Shown piece by piece: positions 17,220 to 26,234 of a stretch of 64,000 nt of DNA (positions are counted from its first letter, which is position 1; every line of letters begins with the position of its first letter). The DNA lies in assembly GCA_016721465.1 (NCBI GenBank), contig JADKIA010000031.1, forward strand, positions 618,334 through 682,333. Direction: 5' to 3'. This stretch comes from Ideonella sp. Its GTDB lineage: Bacteria > Pseudomonadota > Gammaproteobacteria > Burkholderiales > Burkholderiaceae_C. A program made the position numbers and the translations under genes. The notes under the pieces were generated by a model. That model did no database searches. It was given only the letters and a program-made list of their open reading frames with translations, and had not been told where the DNA came from.

Positions 17220-18446
17220 ATGAATCCCCACGCCGCCACCTTGTGGCGCCACCCGCACTGGGCCCTGGCGGCCTTGCTGGCGGGCCTGGGCACGCTGGGG
17301 CCTTTTGCGATCGACACCTACCTGCCGGCCTTCGGCGGCATCGCCGCGTCGCTGCACGCCACGCCGGCGCAGATGCAGCAAACGCTGTCGGCCTACCTGC
17401 TGGGCTTCGCGGCGATGAACCTGTTTCACGGCGCGATCTCCGACAGCCTGGGCCGGCGGCCGGTGGTGTTGGCCGGGCTGGCACTGTTCACGCTGGCCAC
17501 GGCGGGGTGTGCGCTGTCCGAGTCCATCGCCACGCTGGTGGCTTTTCGCGCGCTGCAGGGCATGTCGGCCGGTGCGGGATCGGTCGTGGCGCGGGCCATC
17601 GTGCGCGACATGTTCCCGCCCGAAGAGGCGCAGAAGGTGATGTCGATGGTGACCATCTTCTTCGGCCTGGCGCCCGCCGTAGCTCCCATGCTCGGCGGCC
17701 TGGTGTTCGTCTATGCCGGCTGGCATGCGATCTTCTGGTTGCTCACCGGCATTGCCGGCACCATGCTGCTGGCGAACGCGCGTTGGTTGCCCGAGAGCCT
17801 GGCGCCCGAGCATCGCCAGCCCTTCGCATTGCGGCCGCTGCTGCAGGGCTATGGGCAGTTGGTCGGCAACCCGCGCTTCGTGGCCCTGGTGCTGGCCAGC
17901 GGCATCCCGTTCAACGGGCTGTTCCTGTACGTGCTGTCGGCGCCCGAGTGGTTGGGCACCCACCTCAAGCTCGGCCCCACGCAGTACTTCTGGTTCTTCT
18001 CGCTGGAGATCAGCGGCATCATGGTGGGCGCCTGGTTGTCCGGCCGCCTGGCGGGGCGCACACCGCCGCGCCGGCAGATCCGGCTGGGCTTTGCCGTCAT
18101 GGTGGCGGCCTCGGTGATCAACGTGCTGGCCAACCTCAGCTTTACGGCGCACGTGGCCTGGGCCATCTGGCCGGTGGCGATGTTCTCGTTCGGCTGGGCG
18201 CTCACGGCACCGGTGGTCACGCTGATGGTGCTGGACGTGGTGCCCTCGCGACGCGGCATGGCTTCGTCGCTGCAGGCCTGCATTGGCAGCGCGGCCAATG
18301 GGCTGGTGGCGGGTGTGCTGGTGCCGCTGGTGATGCATTCCACGGTGGGCCTGGCGCTGGCGTCCATGGGCCTGATGTCGGTGGGCCTGTTCGCCTGGGC
18401 CTGGGTGCGCCGGCACCCGGAGGCCGGGGCTCAAGCGAGGAACTGA
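17220..18446 (+). CDS. Bcr/CflA family multidrug efflux MFS transporter
   Basis: Inner-membrane drug:proton antiporter of 408 residues with twelve predicted transmembrane segments. The Bcr/CflA hallmarks are the early FAIDTYLPAFGGIAASL, the loop 2-3 motif DSLGRRPVVL and RALQGMSAGAGSVVARAIVR. Family members export bicyclomycin, chloramphenicol, sulfonamides or cysteine; specificity is unknown here. The ATG at 17220 lies just after the rnpB terminator T-run; upstream in-frame sequence belongs to rnpB. No local regulator is seen. Confidence 0.9.
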   Translation: MNPHAATLWRHPHWALAALLAGLGTLGPFAIDTYLPAFGGIAASLHATPAQMQQTLSAYLLGFAAMNLFHGAISDSLGRRPVVLAGLALFTLATAGCALSESIATLVAFRALQGMSAGAGSVVARAIVRDMFPPEEAQKVMSMVTIFFGLAPAVAPMLGGLVFVYAGWHAIFWLLTGIAGTMLLANARWLPESLAPEHRQPFALRPLLQGYGQLVGNPRFVALVLASGIPFNGLFLYVLSAPEWLGTHLKLGPTQYFWFFSLEISGIMVGAWLSGRLAGRTPPRRQIRLGFAVMVAASVINVLANLSFTAHVAWAIWPVAMFSFGWALTAPVVTLMVLDVVPSRRGMASSLQACIGSAANGLVAGVLVPLVMHSTVGLALASMGLMSVGLFAWAWVRRHPEAGAQARN

Positions 18447-18527
18447 GCCTCAAGTCCCTGGCAATTCGGTCGATAGCCTGATGGCACAGGTGCGCCGCTT
18501 GGGGTGCGCCACCAACCCGACATCGCC

Positions 18528-19733
18528 ATGGACCAAACATCGATCCCTTGCCAGCCTCCCGCCTCCATTGCGCGCCTTCAGGTGCTGTGCGCTGCCGTGA
18601 TGCTCCTCGCCGCCGGCTGGTCCGGTGCGAGCCGGGCCTCCGATGCCCACGCGGCTCCGGCCGCGCCTGCCGCCAAGGTGGAGAAGGCCGATGCCCCTGC
18701 AGCGCCGGCCAAGCCTGCGGCCAAGCCGGGCGCGAAGGACGAGCCTGTCGCCGAAGCCGCCAAGGCCGACGCCCATGCCAAGCCGGTCACCAAACCGGCG
18801 GCCAAGGGGGCCGCCACCGACGCGCAGGACCCGATGGACACGCTGCGCGAGAAGCTCGCCGCCAAGCTCGGTGCCACCAAGGCGCCCGAGGCCAAGTCGC
18901 CCTATGTCGTGCGCGTGGTGTCCAAGGCCGAGTCCAGCCACGGCAGCGGCCATGCCACCGCCACCTCGGCCCGATCCGCCGAGCAAACCGCCAAGCTGGT
19001 GGCGAGTCTGCGCGCCGAGAAGGCGGCCGATCTGCACGGCGGCGGCACGGCCGAGCACGCCAAGCACTGGTCGTACAGCGGCGATGGCGGGCCCGAGACC
19101 TGGGGCAACCTGAAGCCCGAATTCGCCAAGTGCAGCACCGGCTCTCGCCAGAGCCCCATCGACATCCGCGGTGGCGTGACGGTGAACCTGGACCCGGTGC
19201 AGTTCGACTACCGCGGCAGTGGCTTCAATGTGGTGGACAACGGCCACACGGTGCAGGTCAACATCGGTGGTGGCAACTCCATCGAGGTGATGGGCCGGCG
19301 CTACGAGCTGGTGCAGTTCCACTTCCACCGCCCGTCGGAAGAGCGCATCAACGGCCGCCAGTTCGACATGGTGGCCCACCTGGTGCACAAGGACCCCGAA
19401 GGCCGCCTGGCCGTGGTGGCCGTGATGCTCGACCGGGGCAGCGCCCACCCGCTCGTGCAGACGGTGTGGAACAACCTGCCGCTCGAAAAGGGCGACGAGG
19501 TGAGCGCGCGCTCGACGATGGACCTGAACGACCTGTTGCCGTCCGACCGCCGCTACTACACCTACATGGGCTCGCTCACCACGCCGCCATGCAGCGAAGG
19601 GGTGCTGTGGATGGTGATGCAGCAGCCGGTGACCATCTCCAACGAGCAGATCGCCGTGTTCTCGCGCCTGTATCCGATGAACGCGCGGCCGATCCAGTCG
19701 GCGGCGGGGCGCCTGATCAAGCAGTCGAACTGA
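18528..19733 (+). CDS. Alpha-class carbonic anhydrase with long Ala/Lys/Pro linker
   Basis: Secreted carbonic anhydrase of 401 residues. After a signal segment (AVMLLAAGWSGASRA) comes about 150 residues rich in Ala, Lys and Pro, predicted disordered, then the catalytic domain from HWSYSGDGGPETWG to the C-terminus. Zinc ligands are visible in LVQFHFHRPSEE (two His) and MVAHLVHKDPEG (one His). The pair KCSTGSRQSPI and TTPPCSEGVLW holds the two Cys that form the family disulfide. It interconverts CO2 and bicarbonate in the periplasm. The linker is much longer than in most bacterial members. An alternative ATG at 18504 exists. Confidence 0.9.
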   Translation: MDQTSIPCQPPASIARLQVLCAAVMLLAAGWSGASRASDAHAAPAAPAAKVEKADAPAAPAKPAAKPGAKDEPVAEAAKADAHAKPVTKPAAKGAATDAQDPMDTLREKLAAKLGATKAPEAKSPYVVRVVSKAESSHGSGHATATSARSAEQTAKLVASLRAEKAADLHGGGTAEHAKHWSYSGDGGPETWGNLKPEFAKCSTGSRQSPIDIRGGVTVNLDPVQFDYRGSGFNVVDNGHTVQVNIGGGNSIEVMGRRYELVQFHFHRPSEERINGRQFDMVAHLVHKDPEGRLAVVAVMLDRGSAHPLVQTVWNNLPLEKGDEVSARSTMDLNDLLPSDRRYYTYMGSLTTPPCSEGVLWMVMQQPVTISNEQIAVFSRLYPMNARPIQSAAGRLIKQSN

Positions 19734-19850
19734 ACGCACCGATCTGACCGAAGCTGCCGCGCGCGCAGGCCGGCCAGCGCCTGACGCCGACCACGTAGGA
19801 TGTGGCCGGGGCGAACCCCGGGGTGTGGGTGAAAGGCGGATCGGGCATAC

Positions 19851-21488
19851 ATGTCGGCAGACTACGACTACATCGTGGTGGGGGGCGGCTCGGCGGGTTG
19901 CGTGCTGGCCGCGCGCCTGAGCCAGGACCGGGCCACCCGCGTGCTGCTGCTGGAAGCCGGCCCACCCGACCGCTCGCTGTGGATCCACCTGCCCATCGGC
20001 TACGGCAAGACGATGTGGAGCCCCACCTACAACTGGTGTTTCCACACCGACGCCGACCCCAACATGAACGGCCGGCGCATCTACTGGCCGCGCGGCAAGA
20101 CGCTGGGCGGTTGCAGCTCGATCAACGGCCTGATCTACATCCGTGGCCAGCGCGAGGACTACGACCACTGGGCCGCGCTGGGCAACCGCGGCTGGTCCTT
20201 CGACGAGTGCCTGCCGTACTTTCGAAAGTCCGAAGCCAACCAGCGGGGCGCCAGTGAATTCCATGGTGGCGATGGCCCGCTGAAGGTGTCGGACATCGGC
20301 GCGCGTCATCCGTTGATCGAGGCGTTCATCGGCGGTGCGCAGCAGATCGGCGTGCCGCGCACCGACGATTTCAACGGCGCGACGCAGGAGGGCGCCGGCT
20401 ACTACCAGCTCAATACGCACCAGGGCTGGCGCTGCAGCACGGCCAAGGCCTATCTGGAGCCGGCCTACCCGCGGCCCAACCTGCAGGTGGTGACCGAGGC
20501 GCAGGTGACGCGGCTCAATTTCGACGGGCAACGCGTGGTGGGCGTCACCTTCCGGCAGCAGGGCGCGATGCACGACGTCACCTGCGCGGCCGAGGTGCTG
20601 CTGTCGGCCGGCGCCATCCAGTCGCCGCAGTTGCTGCAGTTGTCGGGCATCGGCGCCCCCGATCTGCTGCAGCGCCGCGGCATCGCCGTGCGCCACGCGC
20701 TGCCCGGCGTCGGCGAGAACCTGCAGGACCACCTTCAGCTGCGCGTGATCTGCGAGTGCAGCCAGCCCATCACCACCAACGATCAGCTGCGCAGCTGGGT
20801 CGGCCAGCTGCGCATCGGCCTGCAGTGGCTGTTCAAGCGCAGCGGGCCCCTGGCCGTGGGCATCAACCAGGGCGGCTGTTTCATGCGGGCGCTGCCAGAC
20901 ACGGCGGCCGGGGCTGCAAACGCAGGGCGCGCACGGCCCGACATCCAGTTCCACGTGGCCACGCTGTCGGCCGACATGGCCGGCGGCAAGGTGCATCCGT
21001 TCTCGGGCTTCACCATGTCGGTGTGCCAGCTGCGGCCTGAGTCGCGCGGGCACATCCGCATCCGTTCCAACGATCCATTCGAGCCGCCGGAGATGCAGCC
21101 CAACTACCTGTCGACCGAGCTGGACCGGCGAATGGCCGTGGCCGCGCTCAAGGCGGCGCGCAGGGTCGCCGAATCGCCGGCCATGAAGCCGATGGTTCGG
21201 CGCGAGGTCAAGCCCGGGCCTGAGGTGGTCGACGACGCCGGCCTGCTGGAGTTCGCCCGCAACAACGGCGCCACCATCTTCCACCCCAGCGGCACCTGCG
21301 CCATGGGCACCGATCCGCGGGCCGGCGCGGTGGTGGACGAGCGCCTGCGCGTGCACGGCCTGGCCGGCCTGCGCGTGGTCGACTGTTCGGCCATGCCGAC
21401 GCTGGTGTCGGGCAACACCAATGCGCCGGTGGTGATGATGGCCGAGAAGGCGGTGGACATGATCCGCGAGGATGCGCGGCGGGCGTGA
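19851..21488 (+). CDS. GMC-family FAD oxidoreductase (choline dehydrogenase-like)
   Basis: Flavoprotein of 545 residues. FAD is bound by DYIVVGGGSAGCVLAARLS, and the GMC signature 1 region reads RGKTLGGCSSINGLIYIRGQ. The C-terminal catalytic segment contains HPSGTCAMG with the active-site His. Members oxidise primary or secondary alcohols (choline, long-chain, polyethylene glycol or aromatic). No betaine aldehyde dehydrogenase or other pathway gene is next to it, so the substrate is open. Convergent with sulP; the 174-bp gap holds a hairpin repeat. Confidence 0.9.
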   Translation: MSADYDYIVVGGGSAGCVLAARLSQDRATRVLLLEAGPPDRSLWIHLPIGYGKTMWSPTYNWCFHTDADPNMNGRRIYWPRGKTLGGCSSINGLIYIRGQREDYDHWAALGNRGWSFDECLPYFRKSEANQRGASEFHGGDGPLKVSDIGARHPLIEAFIGGAQQIGVPRTDDFNGATQEGAGYYQLNTHQGWRCSTAKAYLEPAYPRPNLQVVTEAQVTRLNFDGQRVVGVTFRQQGAMHDVTCAAEVLLSAGAIQSPQLLQLSGIGAPDLLQRRGIAVRHALPGVGENLQDHLQLRVICECSQPITTNDQLRSWVGQLRIGLQWLFKRSGPLAVGINQGGCFMRALPDTAAGAANAGRARPDIQFHVATLSADMAGGKVHPFSGFTMSVCQLRPESRGHIRIRSNDPFEPPEMQPNYLSTELDRRMAVAALKAARRVAESPAMKPMVRREVKPGPEVVDDAGLLEFARNNGATIFHPSGTCAMGTDPRAGAVVDERLRVHGLAGLRVVDCSAMPTLVSGNTNAPVVMMAEKAVDMIREDARRA

Positions 21489-21620
21489 CCGCGTCGGCGC
21501 GCCGCGCCCGCGGCCTTGGGCGGCGCTGTCCGGCGCTTGCGCTGCGGTGCTGTCGGCACCGGTCCGTGACCGGTTTGCCCTCGCTCTCAAGCAAATGTGG
21601 CTCCGCCACTTTGCTCGATC

Positions 21621-21665
21621 CCCATGGGGGACGGGCGCCGCATGGCGGCGTCCTTGGGGCGCTCA
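21621..21665. repeat. Hairpin repeat over the 3' end of sulP (copy 1)
   Basis: Copy of a dispersed repeat with core GGGGGACGGGCGCCGCATGG then CGGCGTCCTT. It folds into a strong hairpin and, on the minus strand, starts at the sulP stop codon. A near-identical copy covers the stop of the spmAB gene at 56270-56316. Between convergent genes it may serve as a two-way terminator. Confidence 0.7.
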
Positions 21666-23435
21666 GACAGCGGCGTCGGCCTTCAGCGGCGCGATGATCG
21701 TGGGGTCGGCGCATTCATGGAACACGCGCAGGTGGCAGTGCGCGCAGACGGCTGGGTCCAGCCGCTGGCAGATGGCGTGGATCGCGCGTTGCTTGTCGGG
21801 GAAGATGTGTTGGGCGCCCAGCTCGTCCAGGAAGCCGTCGCGCTGCCACTGCTTGGTGACCGACGGTCTCGGCCGGTGAAAGTACAGGTCGCCGCCGATG
21901 GCGCGCCGCGCTTGCAGCTCGCGGCGCCACAACTCGGAGCCGGCCACATCGATGAAGTTCATGCTCTTGCTCATCACCAGCAGGTGCTTCTGAACCTGGG
22001 GCTGCTCGCGCAGCTCCTGCAGCCGGTCGGCCACATGCTCGGTGGCGCCGAAGTACACCGACCCCTCCATGCGCAACAGCTTGAGCTGCGGGCACTCCGG
22101 CAGCGTGGCGGAGGCTTCCTCGCGCACCACGAACGGCCGCGTTCTTTCGGTGCTGGCAAACGCCATCGTGCGCATGGCGGGCCGCGAGGTGCGGTGCAGG
22201 AACACGCCCAGCGACAGTGCGCTGCCGACCAGCACCGCGATCTCCAGGCGCAGCGTCAGCGTGGCGATCAAGGTGAGCAGGGCGACGGTGAATTCGGTGC
22301 GGCTCACGCCTGCCAGCCGCCGCCAGCGCGGCAGGTCGAGCAGGCTCCAGGCCACCAGCACCAGCAATCCAGCGATCGCCGCGTAGGGGATGGCGGACAG
22401 CAGCGGGGCCGTGAGGGCCACCAGCGGCAGCACCCAAAGGGCACTGGTCACCGCCGCCATGGGCGTGCGCGCGCCAGACTCCACATTGGGCAGCGACCGG
22501 TTCAGTGAACCGCAGGACACATAGCAGCTGAACAGACTGCCCACGATGTTGGACAAGCCCTGGCCGATGAACTCGCGGTTGCCGTCCACGCGCTGGCCGG
22601 AGCGCTCGCCCACGGCCTTGGCGATGGAGATGGACTGCGACAGCGCCACCACCGTCAGGGCCGCGGCGATGCCGGCCAGTTCGGGCCAGCGGGCCCACGG
22701 CACATCGGGCAGGTGGAACGGCGGCAGTGGCGAGGGCAGGGTGCCGAGCACGCGAATGGGTGAGCCCGACGGCCAATGGTTCAAGCACCAGGCCAGCGCG
22801 GTGCCGGCCACCACGCCGATCAACATGAACGGCCAGCGCGGGCGCTTGGCGCGCAGCACGGCGGCGCTGCACAGCGTGAGCAGTGCCACCGCCACGGCAC
22901 TCCACTGTGCCTGCGCCAGCTGACCGGCAACTCCGCGCAGCACGCCCAAGGCCGAGAGCCCGGCCGGCAGGGTCAGGCCCAGGCCATCCTTGAGTGCATG
23001 GATGGCGATCAAACAGGCCGCGCCGCCGGTGAAGCCCAACAAGGCCGTGGGCGAGATGAAGTTGGCGATCGAACCCAGCCGCAGCACGCCGGTGGCCAGT
23101 TGCATCAAGCCCACCAGCAGCGTGACGACCAAGGCCAGCTCGATGTAGGCCGGGCTGCCCGCCGTGGCCAGCGGCGCCAGCATGGCCGCCAGCGCCAGCG
23201 AGTTGGCGTTCGTCGGCCCGCTGACCACATGCCGACTGCTGCCGGCCAATGCGGCCACGATGCAGGGCACGATGGCGGCGTACAAGCCGAACTGCGGCGG
23301 CAAGCCAGCCAGCGTGGCAAAGGCGATGCCCTGAGGCAGGACGACGATGGCACCGGTGAACCCGGCCAGCACGTCGGCCCGCCGCACGGCAGGGTCACGC
23401 CATTCGGGCCACCACGGCAGCAGGCGGTTCAGCAT
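21663..23435 (-). CDS. SulP-family anion transporter with STAS domain
   Basis: Protein of 590 residues from the ATG at 23435 (MLNRLLPWWPEW); the frame opens at 23483. SulP membrane domain with about 10-14 helices (FTGAIVVLPQGIAFATLAGL, FQ-type PPQFGLYAA) followed by a C-terminal STAS domain (about 430-545, RMEGSVYFGATEHVADRL). It ends in a Cys/His-rich tail (CQRLDPAVCAHCHLRVFHEC). SulP proteins move sulfate, bicarbonate or dicarboxylates. The start is 29 bp after the tauC stop on the same strand, so it is probably the fourth gene of the taurine operon, where sulfate or sulfite handling would make sense. Confidence 0.88.
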   Translation of the reverse strand: MLNRLLPWWPEWRDPAVRRADVLAGFTGAIVVLPQGIAFATLAGLPPQFGLYAAIVPCIVAALAGSSRHVVSGPTNANSLALAAMLAPLATAGSPAYIELALVVTLLVGLMQLATGVLRLGSIANFISPTALLGFTGGAACLIAIHALKDGLGLTLPAGLSALGVLRGVAGQLAQAQWSAVAVALLTLCSAAVLRAKRPRWPFMLIGVVAGTALAWCLNHWPSGSPIRVLGTLPSPLPPFHLPDVPWARWPELAGIAAALTVVALSQSISIAKAVGERSGQRVDGNREFIGQGLSNIVGSLFSCYVSCGSLNRSLPNVESGARTPMAAVTSALWVLPLVALTAPLLSAIPYAAIAGLLVLVAWSLLDLPRWRRLAGVSRTEFTVALLTLIATLTLRLEIAVLVGSALSLGVFLHRTSRPAMRTMAFASTERTRPFVVREEASATLPECPQLKLLRMEGSVYFGATEHVADRLQELREQPQVQKHLLVMSKSMNFIDVAGSELWRRELQARRAIGGDLYFHRPRPSVTKQWQRDGFLDELGAQHIFPDKQRAIHAICQRLDPAVCAHCHLRVFHECADPTIIAPLKADAAV

Positions 23436-23464
23436 GGGCGGATTGTCGCCGCGCGATGCGCGGC

Positions 23465-24286
23465 CTACATCCGCCCCTTCCACGGCACCAGCCTGCGCTC
23501 CACCCAGCGCATGAACAGGTCGAAGGCATAAGCCACGACGCCGATCACCACGATGCCCATGATGACGATGTCGGTGCGCAGGAAGTTGCTGGCGTTGAGC
23601 ACCATCTGCCCCAGCCCCACGTTGGCGGCCACCATCTCGGCGGCCACCAGCGTGGTCCAGCCAAAGCCGATGGCGATGCGCATGCCCACCAGGATCTCGG
23701 GCAGCGCCGAGGGCAGGATCACGTGGCGAATGACCTGGCCGTAGCTCGCGCCCATCGAGTAGGCGGCGTTGATCTGCTCCTGCGATGCGCTCTTCGTGCC
23801 CGAGCGCGCGGCCAGCGCGAGCGGCGCAAAGCAGCTCAGGAAGATCAGCAGCACCTTCGGCAGTTCATCGATGCCGAACCAGATGATGATCAACGGCAGG
23901 TAGGCCAGGGGTGGCAGCGGGCGGTAGAACTCGATCGGCGGATCGAAGATGCCGCGCGCCACGCGGCTCATGCCCATGGCGATGCCCACCGGCACGGCGA
24001 CGGCAAAGGCCAGCCAGAACGCCGCCGTCACGCGCAGGACGCTGGCCAGGAAGTGCTGCCACAGCGGTTTGTCGTTGGCCGCGCCGGTGAGGTATTCGAT
24101 GAATTGCTGGAACACCGCCTGCGGGCTGGGCAGGAACAGCGGCTTGATCCAGCCGGCGTTGGTGACGATGAACCAGACCGCGAACAGCAGCGACATGGTC
24201 ACCACGCTGATGGCCGCGCTCTGGCCCTCGCCCGGCACCTTGAAGGCGCTGGTCTTCAGCGCCGGGGTCTTGCTGGGCTCAGGCAT
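23465..24286 (-). CDS. tauC: Taurine ABC transporter permease
   Basis: Permease of 273 residues with six predicted helices and the SsuC/TauC-type coupling region INAAYSMGASYGQVIRHVIL. The block DPPIEFYRPLPPLAYLPLIIIWFG is diagnostic of the nitrate/sulfonate/taurine permease family. Its start overlaps the end of tauB by 8 bp. Assignment to taurine rather than another sulfonate rests on the neighbouring tauR and tauXY genes. Confidence 0.9.
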   Translation of the reverse strand: MPEPSKTPALKTSAFKVPGEGQSAAISVVTMSLLFAVWFIVTNAGWIKPLFLPSPQAVFQQFIEYLTGAANDKPLWQHFLASVLRVTAAFWLAFAVAVPVGIAMGMSRVARGIFDPPIEFYRPLPPLAYLPLIIIWFGIDELPKVLLIFLSCFAPLALAARSGTKSASQEQINAAYSMGASYGQVIRHVILPSALPEILVGMRIAIGFGWTTLVAAEMVAANVGLGQMVLNASNFLRTDIVIMGIVVIGVVAYAFDLFMRWVERRLVPWKGRM

Positions 24287-25067
24287 GTGCGGCCTCGCGG
24301 TGGTGGATGTGCGCCAGCACCTCTTCGCGCATGCGGATGAACTCGGGCTCGGACTTCACCCGACGCGCGTCGCCATGCTCCAGAAACTGGCGCGAGAACG
24401 GCACCGCGTCGTAGACATGGCTGATGCGCCCCGGGCTCGGGCTCATCACGATCAGCCGCGTGGCCAGAAACAGCGCTTCTTCCACCGAGTGGGTGATGAA
24501 GAACACCATCTTGTTCGACGCGCTCCAGGCGTGCAGCAGGATCTCCTGCACCTGCTCGCGGGTGAAGGCGTCGAGTGCGCCCATCGGCTCGTCCATCAGC
24601 AGCACCGCCGGGTCGCTGGCCAGCGCGCGGGCGATGCCCACGCGCTGCTGCATGCCGCCCGAGAGTTCATAAACGGCACGATCAGCGTACTGCTCCAAGC
24701 CCACCAATTTGAGTTTGTCTTCGGCCACCTTGCCGCGGGTGGCCGCAGCCAGGCCGCGCATGCGCAGGCCCAGCGCCACGTTGTCGCGCACATTGAGCCA
24801 GGGCATCAGCGCGTGCTTCTGGAACACCACGCCGCGGTCGGCACCCGGCCCGACCACCGGTTGGCCGTCGAGCAGGATCTCGCCGGTGGAGGGCGGCAGA
24901 AACCCGGCGATGCAGTTCAGCAGGGTGGTCTTGCCGCAGCCAGAGGCGCCGAGCGCGACGACGAAGTCGCCGTCGTGCATCGTGAGGTTCACCGGCGCCA
25001 GCGCCTGCAGCGTGCCGCCCTTGACGGCGTAGTTGACCGTGAGGCCGCGGATGTCCAGCGTCGGCAT
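24279..25067 (-). CDS. tauB: Taurine ABC transporter ATP-binding protein
   Basis: ATPase of 262 residues with Walker A GASGCGKTT, Q-loop VFQKHALMPWL, signature LSGGMQQRVGIARAL and Walker B VLLMDEPMGALDAFTR. The last is typical of the TauB/SsuB/NrtD group. The start MPTLDIRGL lies 5 bp after the tauA stop; the frame remains open upstream only as antisense of tauA. Energises uptake by TauC. Confidence 0.92.
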   Translation of the reverse strand: MPTLDIRGLTVNYAVKGGTLQALAPVNLTMHDGDFVVALGASGCGKTTLLNCIAGFLPPSTGEILLDGQPVVGPGADRGVVFQKHALMPWLNVRDNVALGLRMRGLAAATRGKVAEDKLKLVGLEQYADRAVYELSGGMQQRVGIARALASDPAVLLMDEPMGALDAFTREQVQEILLHAWSASNKMVFFITHSVEEALFLATRLIVMSPSPGRISHVYDAVPFSRQFLEHGDARRVKSEPEFIRMREEVLAHIHHREAAHA

Positions 25068-25072
25068 GGGGC

Positions 25073-26077
25073 TTACTTGCCCATGGCCTTCTTGATGTAG
25101 CTGTCGGTGACGTAGGCGCCGTAGTCGGCCTTGACCTCCTGGATGCGGCCCTGTTCCTTCAGGAAGGCTGCGGTCGCGGTCAGCGCCTTGGCGGCGCCGC
25201 CACCCAGCCAGGTGGGGCTGATCTGTTCGGCCATCGTCGGGAAGGTGTAGAGCGCCATCGACGGTGGCACGTCCTTGGCATCGGCCTTGGTCCACTTGGC
25301 CACGGCCTTCACCTCGGCCGAGTCCGCGGTCCACTTCGCCTTGTTCTTGCGATAGGTGTCATCGGCCTTGGCCAGCGCCTTGACCAACTCCACCACGAAG
25401 GCCTCGTTCTCGGCGGCCCACTTGGCGTTGACGATGACGCCGTCGAAGGTGGGGAAGCCCCTGGCGCCGATGGTCTTGGAGGTGGCAATGACCTTGCCGT
25501 TGCCCTTGATCTTGGTGAGCACCGGGTCCCAGATGAAGGCGGCGTCGATGTCGCCGCGCTCCCAGGCAGCGGCCACCTCGGGTGGGCGCATGTTCATCAC
25601 GTTCACGCCCTTGGCGTCCACGCCCTCGACCTTCATGATGGCCATCAGCTGGTAGTGCGCGGTGCTGACGAAGGGCGTGGCGACCTTCTTGCCTTTCAGG
25701 TCCTTGATGCCGTTGATGCCGCTGCCGTTGCGTGCAATCAGTGCCTCGGCGTCGGCGATGTCGTCGAGGATCCAGATCAGCTTGATGTCCTGGCCCTGGC
25801 TCGCGGCTGCGGTGATGGGGCTGGAGCCGGCTTCACCGATCTGCACATCGCCCGAAGTCATGGCCTTGATCACGTCGCCACCACCGCCGAACATGCGCCA
25901 GTTGATCTTGTAGCCGGTGGCCTTTTCCAGCTCACCGCTTTCTTGCACGATGCGCAGCGGCACCAGCATGTCCTGGTGGGCAAAGGTGACTTCCTTCTTG
26001 GCTTGCGCGAAAGCGCCGCCGGCGCTGGCCAGGGCCAGCGCGGTGATCAGGGGAGCAAGCGTGCGGGTCAGGGTCAT
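25073..26077 (-). CDS. tauA: Taurine ABC transporter periplasmic binding protein
   Basis: Binding protein of 334 residues with signal peptide MTLTRTLAPLITALALASAG, cleaved after AFA, and the start of the mature domain QAKKEVTFAHQDMLVPLRI. Blocks NWRMFGGGGDVIKAMTSGDVQ and GSSPITAAASQGQDIKLIWI are characteristic of TauA, including the loop that binds the sulfonate group. First gene of tauABC-sulP. A pair of CTGG-type direct repeats lies 77 and 100 bp upstream. The upstream in-frame ATG at 26206 would overrun this operator and is not used. Confidence 0.92.
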   Translation of the reverse strand: MTLTRTLAPLITALALASAGGAFAQAKKEVTFAHQDMLVPLRIVQESGELEKATGYKINWRMFGGGGDVIKAMTSGDVQIGEAGSSPITAAASQGQDIKLIWILDDIADAEALIARNGSGINGIKDLKGKKVATPFVSTAHYQLMAIMKVEGVDAKGVNVMNMRPPEVAAAWERGDIDAAFIWDPVLTKIKGNGKVIATSKTIGARGFPTFDGVIVNAKWAAENEAFVVELVKALAKADDTYRKNKAKWTADSAEVKAVAKWTKADAKDVPPSMALYTFPTMAEQISPTWLGGGAAKALTATAAFLKEQGRIQEVKADYGAYVTDSYIKKAMGK

Positions 26078-26138
26078 GGCAAAGGCCTCCAGAGTGGGCA
26101 TGGGCTGCAGAAGCCTGCAATGTGCACGTTGCCGCTGC

Positions 26139-26177
26139 GGCCCGACAGGGCCAGCCTTTGCGCGGGCATGGAGCCAG
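26139..26177 (-). promoter_or_regulatory. Candidate TauR operator upstream of tauA (paired direct repeats)
   Basis: On the minus strand CTGGCTCCATGCCCG (first base 26177) and CTGGCCCTGTCGGGC (first base 26154) are direct repeats with a 23-bp period, starting 100 and 77 bp before the tauA ATG. The same motif pair with the same period lies before tauX at 27829-27866. Repeat consensus across the four sites is CTGGCYCNRT, with CGG following in three of them. Confidence 0.65.
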
Positions 26178-26234
26178 GGCGTGAGGGTTTTTCCGGGTTG
26201 GTGCATGGGCGCACCAGCCCGGTTCGCGCGTGGG

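Noticed and set aside
17036..18481. Alternative plus-strand frame overlapping rnpB and the Bcr gene
   Set aside because: Reads through the RNase P RNA and is rich in Gly/Arg; the other frame has twelve membrane helices and Bcr motifs.
18450..21590. Minus-strand open frame of over 1000 codons antisense to the carbonic anhydrase and GMC genes
   Set aside because: Composition is typical of a GC-rich shadow frame (Arg, His, Gly, Gln-rich), with no domain; both plus-strand genes are clear family members.
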